Source: Planctomyces sp. SH-PL62
GTDB lineage: Bacteria > Planctomycetota > Planctomycetia > Planctomycetales > Planctomycetaceae
NCBI GenBank assembly: GCA_945893045.1
Contig: CAMDEA010000019.1
Coordinates: 1-64,000, forward strand
Reading direction: 5' to 3'
DNA: 64,000 nt
Shown in pieces: positions 55,642 to 64,000 of this stretch. The first letter of the stretch is position 1, and each line of letters opens with the position of its first letter. The translations under genes and the position numbers were made by a program. The notes under the pieces are model-generated. The model did no database searches. It was not told the origin of the DNA and worked only from the letters and a program-made list of their open reading frames with translations.

Positions 55642-57585
55642 TTATTCATCCGACTCGCGCAGCTTGGCCAGCACGTTGTAGTCTTCGAGCGTGGTTGTGT
55701 CTTGAGTTTTTTCGCGGCCGGCGGCGATGTCGCGCAGCAGGCGGCGCATGATTTTTCCGCTGCGCGTCTTCGGCAATGCGGCGGCGAAACGGATTTGATC
55801 CGGCGTGGCCAACGCTCCGATTTGCTTGCGGACGTGAGCGATCAGCTCCTTCTTCAAAGCATCGTCACCGTCCAAGCCTTTGAGCGAGACGAAGCAGCAG
55901 ATGCCTTCGCCTTTGAGGTCGTGTGGGAAGCCCACGACGGCGGCTTCGGCGACTCTGGGATGCGAGACGAGGGCGCTTTCCACTTCCATGGTGCTAAGCC
56001 GATGGCCGGCGACGTTGAGGACGTCATCGACGCGGCCCATGACCCAGTAGTAGCCGTCTTCGTCGCGGCGTGCTCCGTCTCCCGCGAAGTAGGCTCCCGG
56101 AATCTCGCTGAAGTACGTTTGCACGAAGCGGTCGTGATCGCCGTACAGAGTTCGCAACATGCTCGGCCACGGTTGCTTCATCACCAGCAAACCGCCGTTC
56201 GTGCCGGGGACCGTTTGACCGTCCTTCGTGACGATGTCGGGGACGACACCAGGCAACGGTCGCGTGCAACTGCCGGGCTTCGTCGGAGTGATGCCGGGCA
56301 GCGGGCTGATCATGATTCCGCCGGTTTCGGTCTGCCACCAAGTATCGACGATCGGGCAACGCTCCTGACCGATGATCTTGTGGTACCACATCCAGGCTTC
56401 GGGATTGATCGGCTCGCCCACGGTGCCGAGCAGGCGGAGGCTCGACAGGTCGTGGCGGTTCGGCCAATCGTCGCCCCATTTGACGAACGCGCGGATCGCG
56501 GTTGGAGCGGTGTAGAAGATCGACACGCGATACTTCTCGATCAGCTCCCAGAAGCGGCCTTCATCCGGCCAGTTCGGAGCGCCCTCGTACATGACGGTCG
56601 TCGCGCCGTTCGCGAGCGGGCCATACACGACGTAGCTGTGCCCCGTGACCCAGCCGATGTCGGCGGTACACCAATACGTGTCCTCGTCCTTGAGATCGAA
56701 GACCCACTTCGAGGTCATCGTCGCGCCGAGCAGATACCCGGCAGTCGTGTGCAGCACGCCCTTCGGTTTGCCGGTGCTGCCGGACGTGTAGAGGATGAAC
56801 AGCGGATGCTCGGCGTCGAGTTGCACGGGATCGCACTCGGCGGAGACGTCCTTCATCAGGTCGTGCCACCAGTAGTCGCGATCGGGCACCATCTCGACTG
56901 GCGAGCCGGTGCGGCGCACGACGACGACCTTCTGCACTGACGGAGATTTCTCCAGCGAAGCATCGACCGCCGATTTGAGAAACACTTCCTTGCCGCGCCG
57001 CCAACCGGCATCGGCGGTGACGATGAGCTTCGCCTGCGCGTCGTTGTTTCGGTCAGCCACCGCTTCCGCGCTGAAGCCGCCGAAGATGATCGAGTGGATC
57101 GCCCCGATCCGAGTACAGGCCAGCATCGCGATCGCCAATTCTGGGATCATCGGCATGTACAACGTCACGCGGTCGCCGGTCTGCACGCCGAGCTTCTTCA
57201 GCACGTTGGCGAACTTGCAGACTTCGCGATGCAGGTCTTGATATCGCAAGACGCGCGTGTCGCCCGGTTCGCCTTCCCAGATGATCGCGGCCTTGTTCTT
57301 GTTGGGGCCGAGCAGATGCCGGTCGAGGCAGTTGTACGACAGATTGATCTTTCCGCCGACGAACCATTTCGTGTTCGGCATCGCTCCGTCGAGCACCGTG
57401 TCCCACTTCTTGAACCAGTCGAGATTCGCGGCCATGTCGCCCCAGAAACCGGCGGGGTCTTCTTTAGCTCGCGTCCACATCTGCTGGTATTGCTCTTCAC
57501 TGCTGATGTTGGCTTGAGCCGCGAAGTCGCTCGGCGGCGGGAATTTGCGGGTCTCATTGAGGACGCTTTCAATGGCTTCGGACAT
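55642..57585 (-). CDS. acsA: Acetyl-CoA synthetase (AMP-forming)
   Basis: 647 residues from [18 protein letters not shown]. The adenylation core [31 protein letters not shown] and the C-terminal acetylation site [11 protein letters not shown] are all present. It activates acetate to acetyl-CoA, possibly regulated by Lys acetylation at the SGK site. The start at 57585 is preferred over the upstream frame, which lacks homology. Confidence 0.96.
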   Translation of the reverse strand: MSEAIESVLNETRKFPPPSDFAAQANISSEEQYQQMWTRAKEDPAGFWGDMAANLDWFKKWDTVLDGAMPNTKWFVGGKINLSYNCLDRHLLGPNKNKAAIIWEGEPGDTRVLRYQDLHREVCKFANVLKKLGVQTGDRVTLYMPMIPELAIAMLACTRIGAIHSIIFGGFSAEAVADRNNDAQAKLIVTADAGWRRGKEVFLKSAVDASLEKSPSVQKVVVVRRTGSPVEMVPDRDYWWHDLMKDVSAECDPVQLDAEHPLFILYTSGSTGKPKGVLHTTAGYLLGATMTSKWVFDLKDEDTYWCTADIGWVTGHSYVVYGPLANGATTVMYEGAPNWPDEGRFWELIEKYRVSIFYTAPTAIRAFVKWGDDWPNRHDLSSLRLLGTVGEPINPEAWMWYHKIIGQERCPIVDTWWQTETGGIMISPLPGITPTKPGSCTRPLPGVVPDIVTKDGQTVPGTNGGLLVMKQPWPSMLRTLYGDHDRFVQTYFSEIPGAYFAGDGARRDEDGYYWVMGRVDDVLNVAGHRLSTMEVESALVSHPRVAEAAVVGFPHDLKGEGICCFVSLKGLDGDDALKKELIAHVRKQIGALATPDQIRFAAALPKTRSGKIMRRLLRDIAAGREKTQDTTTLEDYNVLAKLRESDE

Positions 57586-58008
57586 GCGATGGCTCCTGTC
57601 GATCACGGGTTGAAACAAGCCGGAGCATGATGCCGTTTCAGGAGCGAAGTCTCCAGTGATGGAACGGACTTGTGATGAGCGGCGGCGGCGGCAGCCCAAT
57701 GGCACTGAATTTAGTGAGCCGCAAGGCGCTAGCCGCGGGTTCTGGATTCATTCAGAACCCGCGGCTAGCGCCCTGCGGCTCACCGGCGGTTTCGGCCGGA
57801 GTTGCAAGGTCTGGTTAATCGGAAAAGTAATCCCAATTTGCACAGTCTTCGCTGAAGGAATTGCTTCACAAAGAACGATCTACCTCCGTGACTTGAGCTG
57901 TCGCGCTCGTGGAGCGCTTAACGACCCCGAAACGTAGCGGAGTTGCTCGGCGACTCCGGTCCGAGTTGCGGAGCAACTCGGCTACAAAAAACTGGCATGG
58001 AGGCCAAC
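57586..58008. other. Divergent intergenic region with a nested hairpin
   Basis: 420 bases between acsA and the giant surface protein. It contains the repeat at 57676-57783. GGAGG sits at 58000-58004, 5 nt before ATG 58009, as a good ribosome binding site. Confidence 0.5.
57676..57783. repeat. Inverted-repeat doublet with GGCGGC...CAGCCCAATGGCACT flank
   Basis: Arms 57714-57744 and 57753-57783 are inverted copies of about 31 nt (GTGAGCCGCAAGGCGCTAGC...), near-perfect, 8-nt loop. The 5' flank 57680-57705 resembles the outer module of the repeats at 5412 and 46547, but no matching right flank is present. Confidence 0.85.
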
Positions 58009-61000
58009 ATGGTTCTGCGAAAGTGGCTGAGTTCTTTGATCAATGGACGTCCTCAAGCGGATCGCCCGCGACGCAGGAGCCTCAATCAGCCACAGCGGGA
58101 GATGCGGGCGGCGGCTCAGCTTTCGGCCGAGCCACTCGAACAGCGGCAACTTCTGACCGCCTCGATCACGGGGATTGATCCCGATCAGGGTGTCGTTGCC
58201 ACGGACGAGGTGACGAATGTCGGCACGTTCGATTTGCACGGGACGGCGGCCGGTGATTCGGTGTTGCAGATCACTCGCAACGGCAACTTTGTCGGAGCGA
58301 TCCTGGTCAACAGCGACGGGGTCTGGCGGTTCGCTCAGACTGGATTGGCTGAGGGGACATACGCCTTTGCCGCGACAGATGGTGAAGGGGACGCTTCATT
58401 GTTGACGGTGCAGGTCGATCAGACCGCACCGACGGCGACACTCTCGACGGTGTTATCAACGTCGCAGCCGACGAATGCCGCGACGTTGCCGATCAGCTTG
58501 AACTTCAGCGAGGCGGTGGATGGCTTGTCGCTGGGCGATCTGGCGATCGGCAACGGGACCGCGAGCAATCTGTCGGGGAGCGGATCGAGCTACTCGTTCG
58601 AGGTGACTCCGACGGGCGACGGCGAGGTGACGATTGCTTTGAATGCGAGCACCATCAGCGACCTGGCTGGCAACAGCAATGCGATGTCCGCAACGCTTTC
58701 GATCACCAGCGATCGCACGGCTCCCGCAACACCGAGCGTCAGCAATCCCAGCGGCAGCAGTCTGACGAATTCCAATAGCATGACGATTGATGGCTCGGCC
58801 GATGCAGGCAGTCTCGTGCGGCTGTATCGCGATCAGGACGGCAGCGGAACGCTCAGTGACGGCGATACCCAAGCGGATCAGCAGCAGTTGAGTGGCGGCG
58901 AGACCAGCTTCTCGTTTAACGCCTCGCTGACGGCGGACTCGTCCAATCGCTTTCTGGTGACGGCGACGGATGCCGTGACCAACGAATCGGCGGCGAGTTC
59001 CGTGCCGACGATCACTCAAGATTCAACAAGCCCGTCGGTGTCGATAGAGGTCGGCGTCGCAAACCCGACGAATGCGACCAGCATTCCCGTGACGGTGAAC
59101 TTCTCGGAAGTGGTGACCGGTTTCGATGTGAACGATGTTTCGGTCGGCAACGGCGCGATCAGCGATTTCGTGAGCGTGAACTCGACGCAAGCGACGTTCA
59201 ATGTGACTCCGGCGGCCGACGGCAGCGTGACGATCGACATCGCGGCCGGAGCGGCAGCGGATCTCGCCAGCAATGCGAGCAACGCGGCGACTCAAGCCAG
59301 CGTCGTCAGCGACACGATGAAGCCGACGGTCACCTTCACACCCTCGATCGACGGCGTATCGAACGTCTCCGTCATCGGCGTGACGGTGGCCTTCAGCGAG
59401 AGCGTTTCCGGTTTCGATCTGTCCGACTTGGCGATCACGAATGGCAGCGCGAGCGAGCTGACGGGATCGGGATCGTCGTACTCGTTCAATCTGACTCCGG
59501 CAGCGGATGGCGAAGTGCTCGTCTCGCTGGCGGCGGGATCGGTGGCCGATGCGGCGGGGAACTCGAACGACGCGGCGGAACTTCAGATTCGCTCGGATCG
59601 CACGGCCCCGTCGGCTCCGAGCGTGACGTCTCCGGCGGCGGATACGCCGACCACCGCGACGACGTTCGATATCACGGGCACGATTAATCCGGTCGAGGAC
59701 ACGCTGGTGCGTGTCTATCGCGACGACGACAACAGCCTGGCCGGCGAGCAATTGTTGTTGGGTGGCGACGGCTTCTCGATCACGGTGCCGCTGACGTTGA
59801 ACGGGACGAATCGCTTCCGCGTGACGAGCACCGACGCGGCCGGCAATGTCTCGGTGGCGACGACGACATCCGTGATCACGCAAGACTCGATCGCACCGCA
59901 GACGAGCATTTCGGTGACGAGTGCCGCGTTCACCAACGTGGCGAGCATCGCCGTGGCGGTCAGCTTTACCGAGGACGTCATCGGGTTTGACGCGAGCGAC
60001 GTGTCGGTCAGCAACGGAACCGTCGGCGATTTCGTGGCGGTTGATGGTTCGCACTACACGTTGAACGTGACTCCGAACGGCGATGGGCTGGTCACGATTG
60101 ATGTGGCGGCCGGTGTGGCTGCGGATGCCGCGGGCAACGGCAATGAGGCGGCGACGCAACGCTCGTTTGTCAGTGATCGCACCGCACCGGCGATTACGCT
60201 CACGCCGAGCTTGGCCAAGAACGAAAACGGTTGGAACAACACCGACGTGACCGTGTCTTACTCGGTGGTCGAGTCCAACATTGATGCGGAGGCCAGCGAT
60301 TCTGCGGACGACGTGCTCACCGCCAGCGGCACTGCCAGTGCGACCGTGACCGATCTTGCGGGGAACTCAACCACGGTCAGCTACGAAGTGTTGATCGACA
60401 AGGTCGCTCCGACGCTGACCGCCAGCCGTGACATCGAAGCGAATGAGAACGGTTGGAACAACAGCAACGTGACTGTCACGTTCGAGGCGAGCGATGATCT
60501 TTCCGGCGGCGTGAGCAGCCCGGACGCACAAGTCTTCAGCGACGGCTTCGATCAGACCGCCAGCGCGACCGTGACCGATCTCGCCGGCAACTCGACGTCG
60601 GTCAGCATCGAGCACATCAGCGTCGATAAGGTCGCGCCGACGTTGACCGCCAGCCGCGTTATCGAGGCGAACGAGAACGGCTGGAACAACAGCGACGTGA
60701 CTGTCAGGTTTGAGGTCGACGATGCGCTCTCTGGCGGTGTGAGCAGCCCGTTTTTTCAAGAACTTGGCGAGGGCTTCGATCAAACCGCCAGTGCCACGGT
60801 GACCGACCTGGCCGGCAATTCGACGAGCGTCAGCGTTGAGCACATCAACGTCGATAAGACAGCTCCGGCAGTCGCAGTCGTTGCCGCGCCGACCGACGGA
60901 CAAGAAGGTTCGCAACTGCATTTTGAACTGTCCGTCAGTGACAGCTTGTCGGGCATCAATTCCACCAATTGGAGCGTCTCTGGAGTCCCGCAGGCCACCG

Positions 61001-63900
61001 GCAGTGTGAGCGATGCGTCGCTGAACTTCACGCCGTTGGACAATGGTTTGTATTCCGTCGCTTACTCCACGACCGATGCGGCGGGGAATTCGTCGAGCCT
61101 CTCCTGGGAGCTCAACATCGCCAACATCGCTCCCACGGCAGGTGACGACAGCATCAGCCTCACTGGAGATGCCGGAGACGACTCGCTCTCGTTGATCATG
61201 GAAGACGATGTTCTGGAAGGGGAAGAGTTGCTCGACAACGACAGCGATCCGGCCGGAGCGAACGATCCGCTGACGGTCATTGAGTATGACGCCGTCAGCG
61301 AGCACGGCGCTGCGGTGACCGTCGAGAGTGACGGCAGCTTCACCTACGACCCCACGGTCTCGGAGGATGCTCAGTCGCTCGGAGCGGGTGAAGTCGGGAT
61401 CGATACGTTCGGCTACACGATCTCGGACGGAGACGGCGGGACGAGCCACGCCACGGTGAGCGTTGAAGTTCACGGAGTCAACGACGCTCCGGTGCTGAAC
61501 GACACCGCGGCGGTGCGACTCGAAGCGATCGACGCGAATGACATCTACGGCCAAGGCGTGGACATCGAGACGTTCGCTCTTGACCGCATCGACGAAGTGG
61601 ATGCCAACGACACGATCGGCATCGCGGTGATCGGCTTCAGCCGAGCCACGACGCGCGGCGATTGGCAGTTCTCCACGAACGACGGAGCCTCGTGGACGAC
61701 GATCGACAGCATCGATGAATCGCACGCTCTGCATCTCGTGGCAGATGGACACACTCGCCTGCGATTGCGTCCCGATGGATCGCACACCGGGACGGCTCGG
61801 CTGACCCTGCGAGCCTGGGATGGCTCGAATGGCATCGACGTCCATAGCGGCAGCTACGGCACCGGAGGCACAACGGCTTACAGTTCGGCGACGTTGACGG
61901 TGCGCCAGACCGTGCTGTCGGCCGCAAAGGATGCGACGATCGCCGTCTCGGATACGTTCGATGTGGACGAGTATGGCCAAGTGATCGACAGTGTGTTGTC
62001 GAATGACATCGACCCGGATTCACAATTGCCACAGGGAGTCGGAGTTCACTTCGCCGGCAATCTGGAGCTGGGATTGCTCGGCCAGTTGTTTGGTGCTCCC
62101 GGCGAAGTGCCGGATGTGGCGATCACCCATTTCGGCGCGCTGACGCACAACATCGACGGCAGTTTCAACTATCAGGCGGAACCGACTTTCTTTGCCGCGC
62201 TGCCGGAAGGTGAATCGGTGCTCGACGGCTTCACCTACTTCGTGACCGACGGGAAAACGACCAGCAACGTCGCAGGGGTCTCGATCGTTCTGACCGGAGT
62301 GAATGATGCTCCAGAGTTCACGGCGACGATCGAAGATCAGGTCGCCGCCGTCGGCGAAGAATTCGGTGTCACGTTGCCAGAGCACTTCTTCCAAGATGCG
62401 GACAACGGCGATTCGCTGACGATCACCGTGACCCAAGCGGATGGATCGGAACTGCCAAGCTGGCTGGAAGCCGTTGAAGAAACCTACTTTGATGAGAACT
62501 ACTTGACTCTCTTCGGCGTTCCCTCTGAGTCCGATCTCGGTGCCATCACGGTGCGAGTGACCGCGACCGACTCGCATGGAGCCTCGGCGTCAGTCGACTT
62601 CGATCTCGAAGTGATCCTCGTCAACCACGCTCCGACCGCCGGCCTTCTGGAGGACGTCTCGGTCAACGAAGGGGAAACGCTGTCGCTGACTCTGCCGGAA
62701 GGTCTATTCCATGATCAGGATGCCGGAGACCACCTGAGCCTGTCGATCAGCGATCTTTATGGCGACGCACTGCCGAGCTTCTTCGCGTTCAACGCGGAGA
62801 CCGGCAGTTTGACGGCCAGTCCCTCCTGGGACTCGGCCGGGATCTACACCGTTGTCGTCACAGCGACGGATGCCTTGGGAGAATTCGATTCGACCGCGTT
62901 TAACGTCGAAGTGATCGACAGCCTGATCACGATCCATGTGGCTGGCCAAGCCGAAGATCCGAACGAAGCGTGGTCGCTGTTCGCCGACGATCAAGGCTTC
63001 CTGCATATCACTCGCAACGGAGCCGCGGCGATCCTTCCGCTGCCGATTGAAGAGGTGCTCGCCGTTTATCTTGATGCGGGGGACGGCAACGACACGGTCG
63101 CTCTGGCCGCGTCTCTCAACAGCGTGGTTGAGGATGAAGGCGACAGTGAAGACGAGAACGACGATGACGGCGGACTGTTCATCAATCTGGGAGACGGCAA
63201 TGACTTCGTCGATGCGTCGCTCGTGCAATTCCGCGTCGTGGTCAGTGGCGGTGACGGGGCCGATTTCGTCCTGGGAGGCTCGGCGGCCGATGTGATCAGC
63301 GGCGGAGCGGGCAACGACACACTGCTCGGATCGGGCGGAGAGGACCTGCTGCTCGGTGGCGACGGCAACGACACGCTGCGTGGCGGCGCGGGTGCCGACC
63401 TGCTGGATGGCGGCATCGGCAATGACCTGATTTACGGTCAAGGGGGCACCGATCTGCTGAGCGGCGGCGAGGGTGAAGATTATCTCGATGGCGGCGTCGG
63501 CAACGATCTGCTGTTAGGCGGCGCAGGAAACGATTACGCCCAAGCGGGTAGCGGCAATGACTCCGTCTTCGGCGGCGAGGGGGATGATATTCTCGATGGT
63601 GGTTTCGCCAGCGATGTGGTCAGCGGCGGAATGGGCAATGACACCGTCGCCGGCAACGACGGCAACGACACGCTGATCGGCGGCTTTGGTGCCGACTTCT
63701 TCCGAGGCGGCAGCGGGGCTGACGTGGCCGTGGGAGGACAAGGCGGAGCCAATCGAGGTGGCAACAGCTCTGCGGATGATGGAGACCGCATCAACGCCGG
63801 CATCTTCGATATCAACGTCGGCTTCTTCGATGCAGAAACGATCGACGAGAACTTCAACACGGGCTTTGATTGGGAGGTCGCCAGCTTCGGCGTGGTCTGA
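58009..63900 (+). CDS. Giant Ig/cadherin-like surface protein with C-terminal RTX repeats
   Basis: 1963 residues from MVLRKWLSSL. An LEQRQLLTAS motif near residue 45 is the planctomycete N-terminal LEPR type. Four bacterial Ig-like repeats follow (pattern FSEAVDGLSLGDLAIGNG...SDRTAPATP), then three repeats of ENGWNNSDVTV, a VCBS/cadherin-like part (NDAPVLNDT, VNDAPEFTATIEDQ, NHAPTAGLLEDVSVNEGETL), and from about residue 1690 hemolysin-type calcium-binding nonapeptides (GGxGNDTLxGG) over about 180 residues. RTX repeats predict Ca-dependent folding after secretion. No catalytic domain; the role is probably adhesion or surface layer. A terminator follows. Confidence 0.9.
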   Translation: MVLRKWLSSLINGRPQADRPRRRSLNQPQREMRAAAQLSAEPLEQRQLLTASITGIDPDQGVVATDEVTNVGTFDLHGTAAGDSVLQITRNGNFVGAILVNSDGVWRFAQTGLAEGTYAFAATDGEGDASLLTVQVDQTAPTATLSTVLSTSQPTNAATLPISLNFSEAVDGLSLGDLAIGNGTASNLSGSGSSYSFEVTPTGDGEVTIALNASTISDLAGNSNAMSATLSITSDRTAPATPSVSNPSGSSLTNSNSMTIDGSADAGSLVRLYRDQDGSGTLSDGDTQADQQQLSGGETSFSFNASLTADSSNRFLVTATDAVTNESAASSVPTITQDSTSPSVSIEVGVANPTNATSIPVTVNFSEVVTGFDVNDVSVGNGAISDFVSVNSTQATFNVTPAADGSVTIDIAAGAAADLASNASNAATQASVVSDTMKPTVTFTPSIDGVSNVSVIGVTVAFSESVSGFDLSDLAITNGSASELTGSGSSYSFNLTPAADGEVLVSLAAGSVADAAGNSNDAAELQIRSDRTAPSAPSVTSPAADTPTTATTFDITGTINPVEDTLVRVYRDDDNSLAGEQLLLGGDGFSITVPLTLNGTNRFRVTSTDAAGNVSVATTTSVITQDSIAPQTSISVTSAAFTNVASIAVAVSFTEDVIGFDASDVSVSNGTVGDFVAVDGSHYTLNVTPNGDGLVTIDVAAGVAADAAGNGNEAATQRSFVSDRTAPAITLTPSLAKNENGWNNTDVTVSYSVVESNIDAEASDSADDVLTASGTASATVTDLAGNSTTVSYEVLIDKVAPTLTASRDIEANENGWNNSNVTVTFEASDDLSGGVSSPDAQVFSDGFDQTASATVTDLAGNSTSVSIEHISVDKVAPTLTASRVIEANENGWNNSDVTVRFEVDDALSGGVSSPFFQELGEGFDQTASATVTDLAGNSTSVSVEHINVDKTAPAVAVVAAPTDGQEGSQLHFELSVSDSLSGINSTNWSVSGVPQATGSVSDASLNFTPLDNGLYSVAYSTTDAAGNSSSLSWELNIANIAPTAGDDSISLTGDAGDDSLSLIMEDDVLEGEELLDNDSDPAGANDPLTVIEYDAVSEHGAAVTVESDGSFTYDPTVSEDAQSLGAGEVGIDTFGYTISDGDGGTSHATVSVEVHGVNDAPVLNDTAAVRLEAIDANDIYGQGVDIETFALDRIDEVDANDTIGIAVIGFSRATTRGDWQFSTNDGASWTTIDSIDESHALHLVADGHTRLRLRPDGSHTGTARLTLRAWDGSNGIDVHSGSYGTGGTTAYSSATLTVRQTVLSAAKDATIAVSDTFDVDEYGQVIDSVLSNDIDPDSQLPQGVGVHFAGNLELGLLGQLFGAPGEVPDVAITHFGALTHNIDGSFNYQAEPTFFAALPEGESVLDGFTYFVTDGKTTSNVAGVSIVLTGVNDAPEFTATIEDQVAAVGEEFGVTLPEHFFQDADNGDSLTITVTQADGSELPSWLEAVEETYFDENYLTLFGVPSESDLGAITVRVTATDSHGASASVDFDLEVILVNHAPTAGLLEDVSVNEGETLSLTLPEGLFHDQDAGDHLSLSISDLYGDALPSFFAFNAETGSLTASPSWDSAGIYTVVVTATDALGEFDSTAFNVEVIDSLITIHVAGQAEDPNEAWSLFADDQGFLHITRNGAAAILPLPIEEVLAVYLDAGDGNDTVALAASLNSVVEDEGDSEDENDDDGGLFINLGDGNDFVDASLVQFRVVVSGGDGADFVLGGSAADVISGGAGNDTLLGSGGEDLLLGGDGNDTLRGGAGADLLDGGIGNDLIYGQGGTDLLSGGEGEDYLDGGVGNDLLLGGAGNDYAQAGSGNDSVFGGEGDDILDGGFASDVVSGGMGNDTVAGNDGNDTLIGGFGADFFRGGSGADVAVGGQGGANRGGNSSADDGDRINAGIFDINVGFFDAETIDENFNTGFDWEVASFGVV
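60220..60860 (+). repeat. Three tandem ENGWNN repeats inside the giant protein
   Basis: The coding segment for ENGWNN(S/T)DVTV recurs near 60220, 60435 and 60670, about 215-235 nt apart, with strongly conserved DNA. The linker ATVTDLAGNST is conserved too, indicating recent internal duplication. Confidence 0.85.
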
Positions 63901-63946
63901 TTCTTTTGTGGAGACGAATCTCCTCAGAGATGACGGCCCATTCTTC

Positions 63947-63984
63947 AAACTTCCGAAGCCTTCAACGGCTTCGGAAGTTTTTTC
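63947..63984 (+). terminator. Rho-independent terminator of the giant surface protein
   Basis: AAACTTCCGAAGCC, 6-nt loop TTCAAC, GGCTTCGGAAGTTT then TTT; begins 47 nt after the stop at 63900. Confidence 0.9.
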
Positions 63985-64000
63985 GTTTCTCGATTCCATG

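Noticed and set aside
60367-61980. Minus-strand open frame of 537 codons
   Set aside because: Antisense shadow of the Ig-like repeat region of the giant surface protein; no motif and Arg/His-rich.
1-64000. CRISPR arrays, tRNA or rRNA genes
   Set aside because: No regularly spaced direct repeats and no cloverleaf-like or rRNA-like segments were seen in the gaps; a covariance-model scan was not possible.

Overview
The window looks like chromosomal DNA from a member of the Planctomycetota. The evidence is protein content: three DUF1501 (sulfatase-like) proteins with twin-arginine leaders, a PSD1/DUF1549/DUF1553 cytochrome with a LamG-like domain, and two giant secreted proteins whose N-termini carry the planctomycete LEPR-type motif (LEPRLVL, LEQRQLL). 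Genes are GC-rich, mostly short operons, with many convergent or divergent neighbours. I see no rRNA, tRNA, CRISPR array or prophage.

Layout. 1-121: the tail of an ISKra4-like transposase runs into the 3' end of a very large subtilisin-like surface protein (minus strand, start 4922). 5567-7978: TonB-dependent receptor, divergent from a tight five-gene electron-transfer operon (8619-16817): membrane cytochrome b-like protein, decaheme cytochrome c, pentaheme cytochrome c, NuoE-NuoF fusion, and an NuoG-type/cyclic-nucleotide-binding/DmsB-type iron-sulfur fusion. 17052-24233: epimerase, orphan antitoxin-like gene, gatA-gatC, rpmB, a lipoprotein truncated haemoglobin, folE and small membrane proteins. 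24258-30873: a GlcD-GlcF-like FAD/iron-sulfur oxidoreductase overlapping moaD, then moaE, moaA, xseA, xseB. 30978-37189: SDR, VWA protein, LolA-like protein and two related surface proteins. 37372-50292: DUF1501/PSD1 genes, a TPR lipoprotein, SMP-30 and rpmA, interrupted by a DUF1670 pseudogene element (43025-43947). 50509-55612: accessory stretch with a frameshifted type IIG-like methyltransferase, a polyvalent-kinase-like gene, gene fragments and an aspartic-protease-like gene. 55642-57585: acsA. 58009-63900: a 1963-residue Ig/cadherin-like protein ending in RTX repeats.

What stands out. At least 19 long inverted-repeat doublets lie between genes, against stop codons, and in a few cases inside coding sequence. 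Stem sequences differ from locus to locus but fall into architectural classes: one headed by GTAG, with each arm itself a small palindrome as in bacterial REP/BIME elements; one headed by GGGTCRGG; and one with a shared outer module (GGCGGCGTCAGC). The DUF1670 element has landed inside one arm of a GGGTCRGG doublet. No RAYT transposase is present in the window. The second highlight is the NADH/iron-sulfur/cNMP/multiheme operon, whose combination of parts does not match a respiratory complex I can name.
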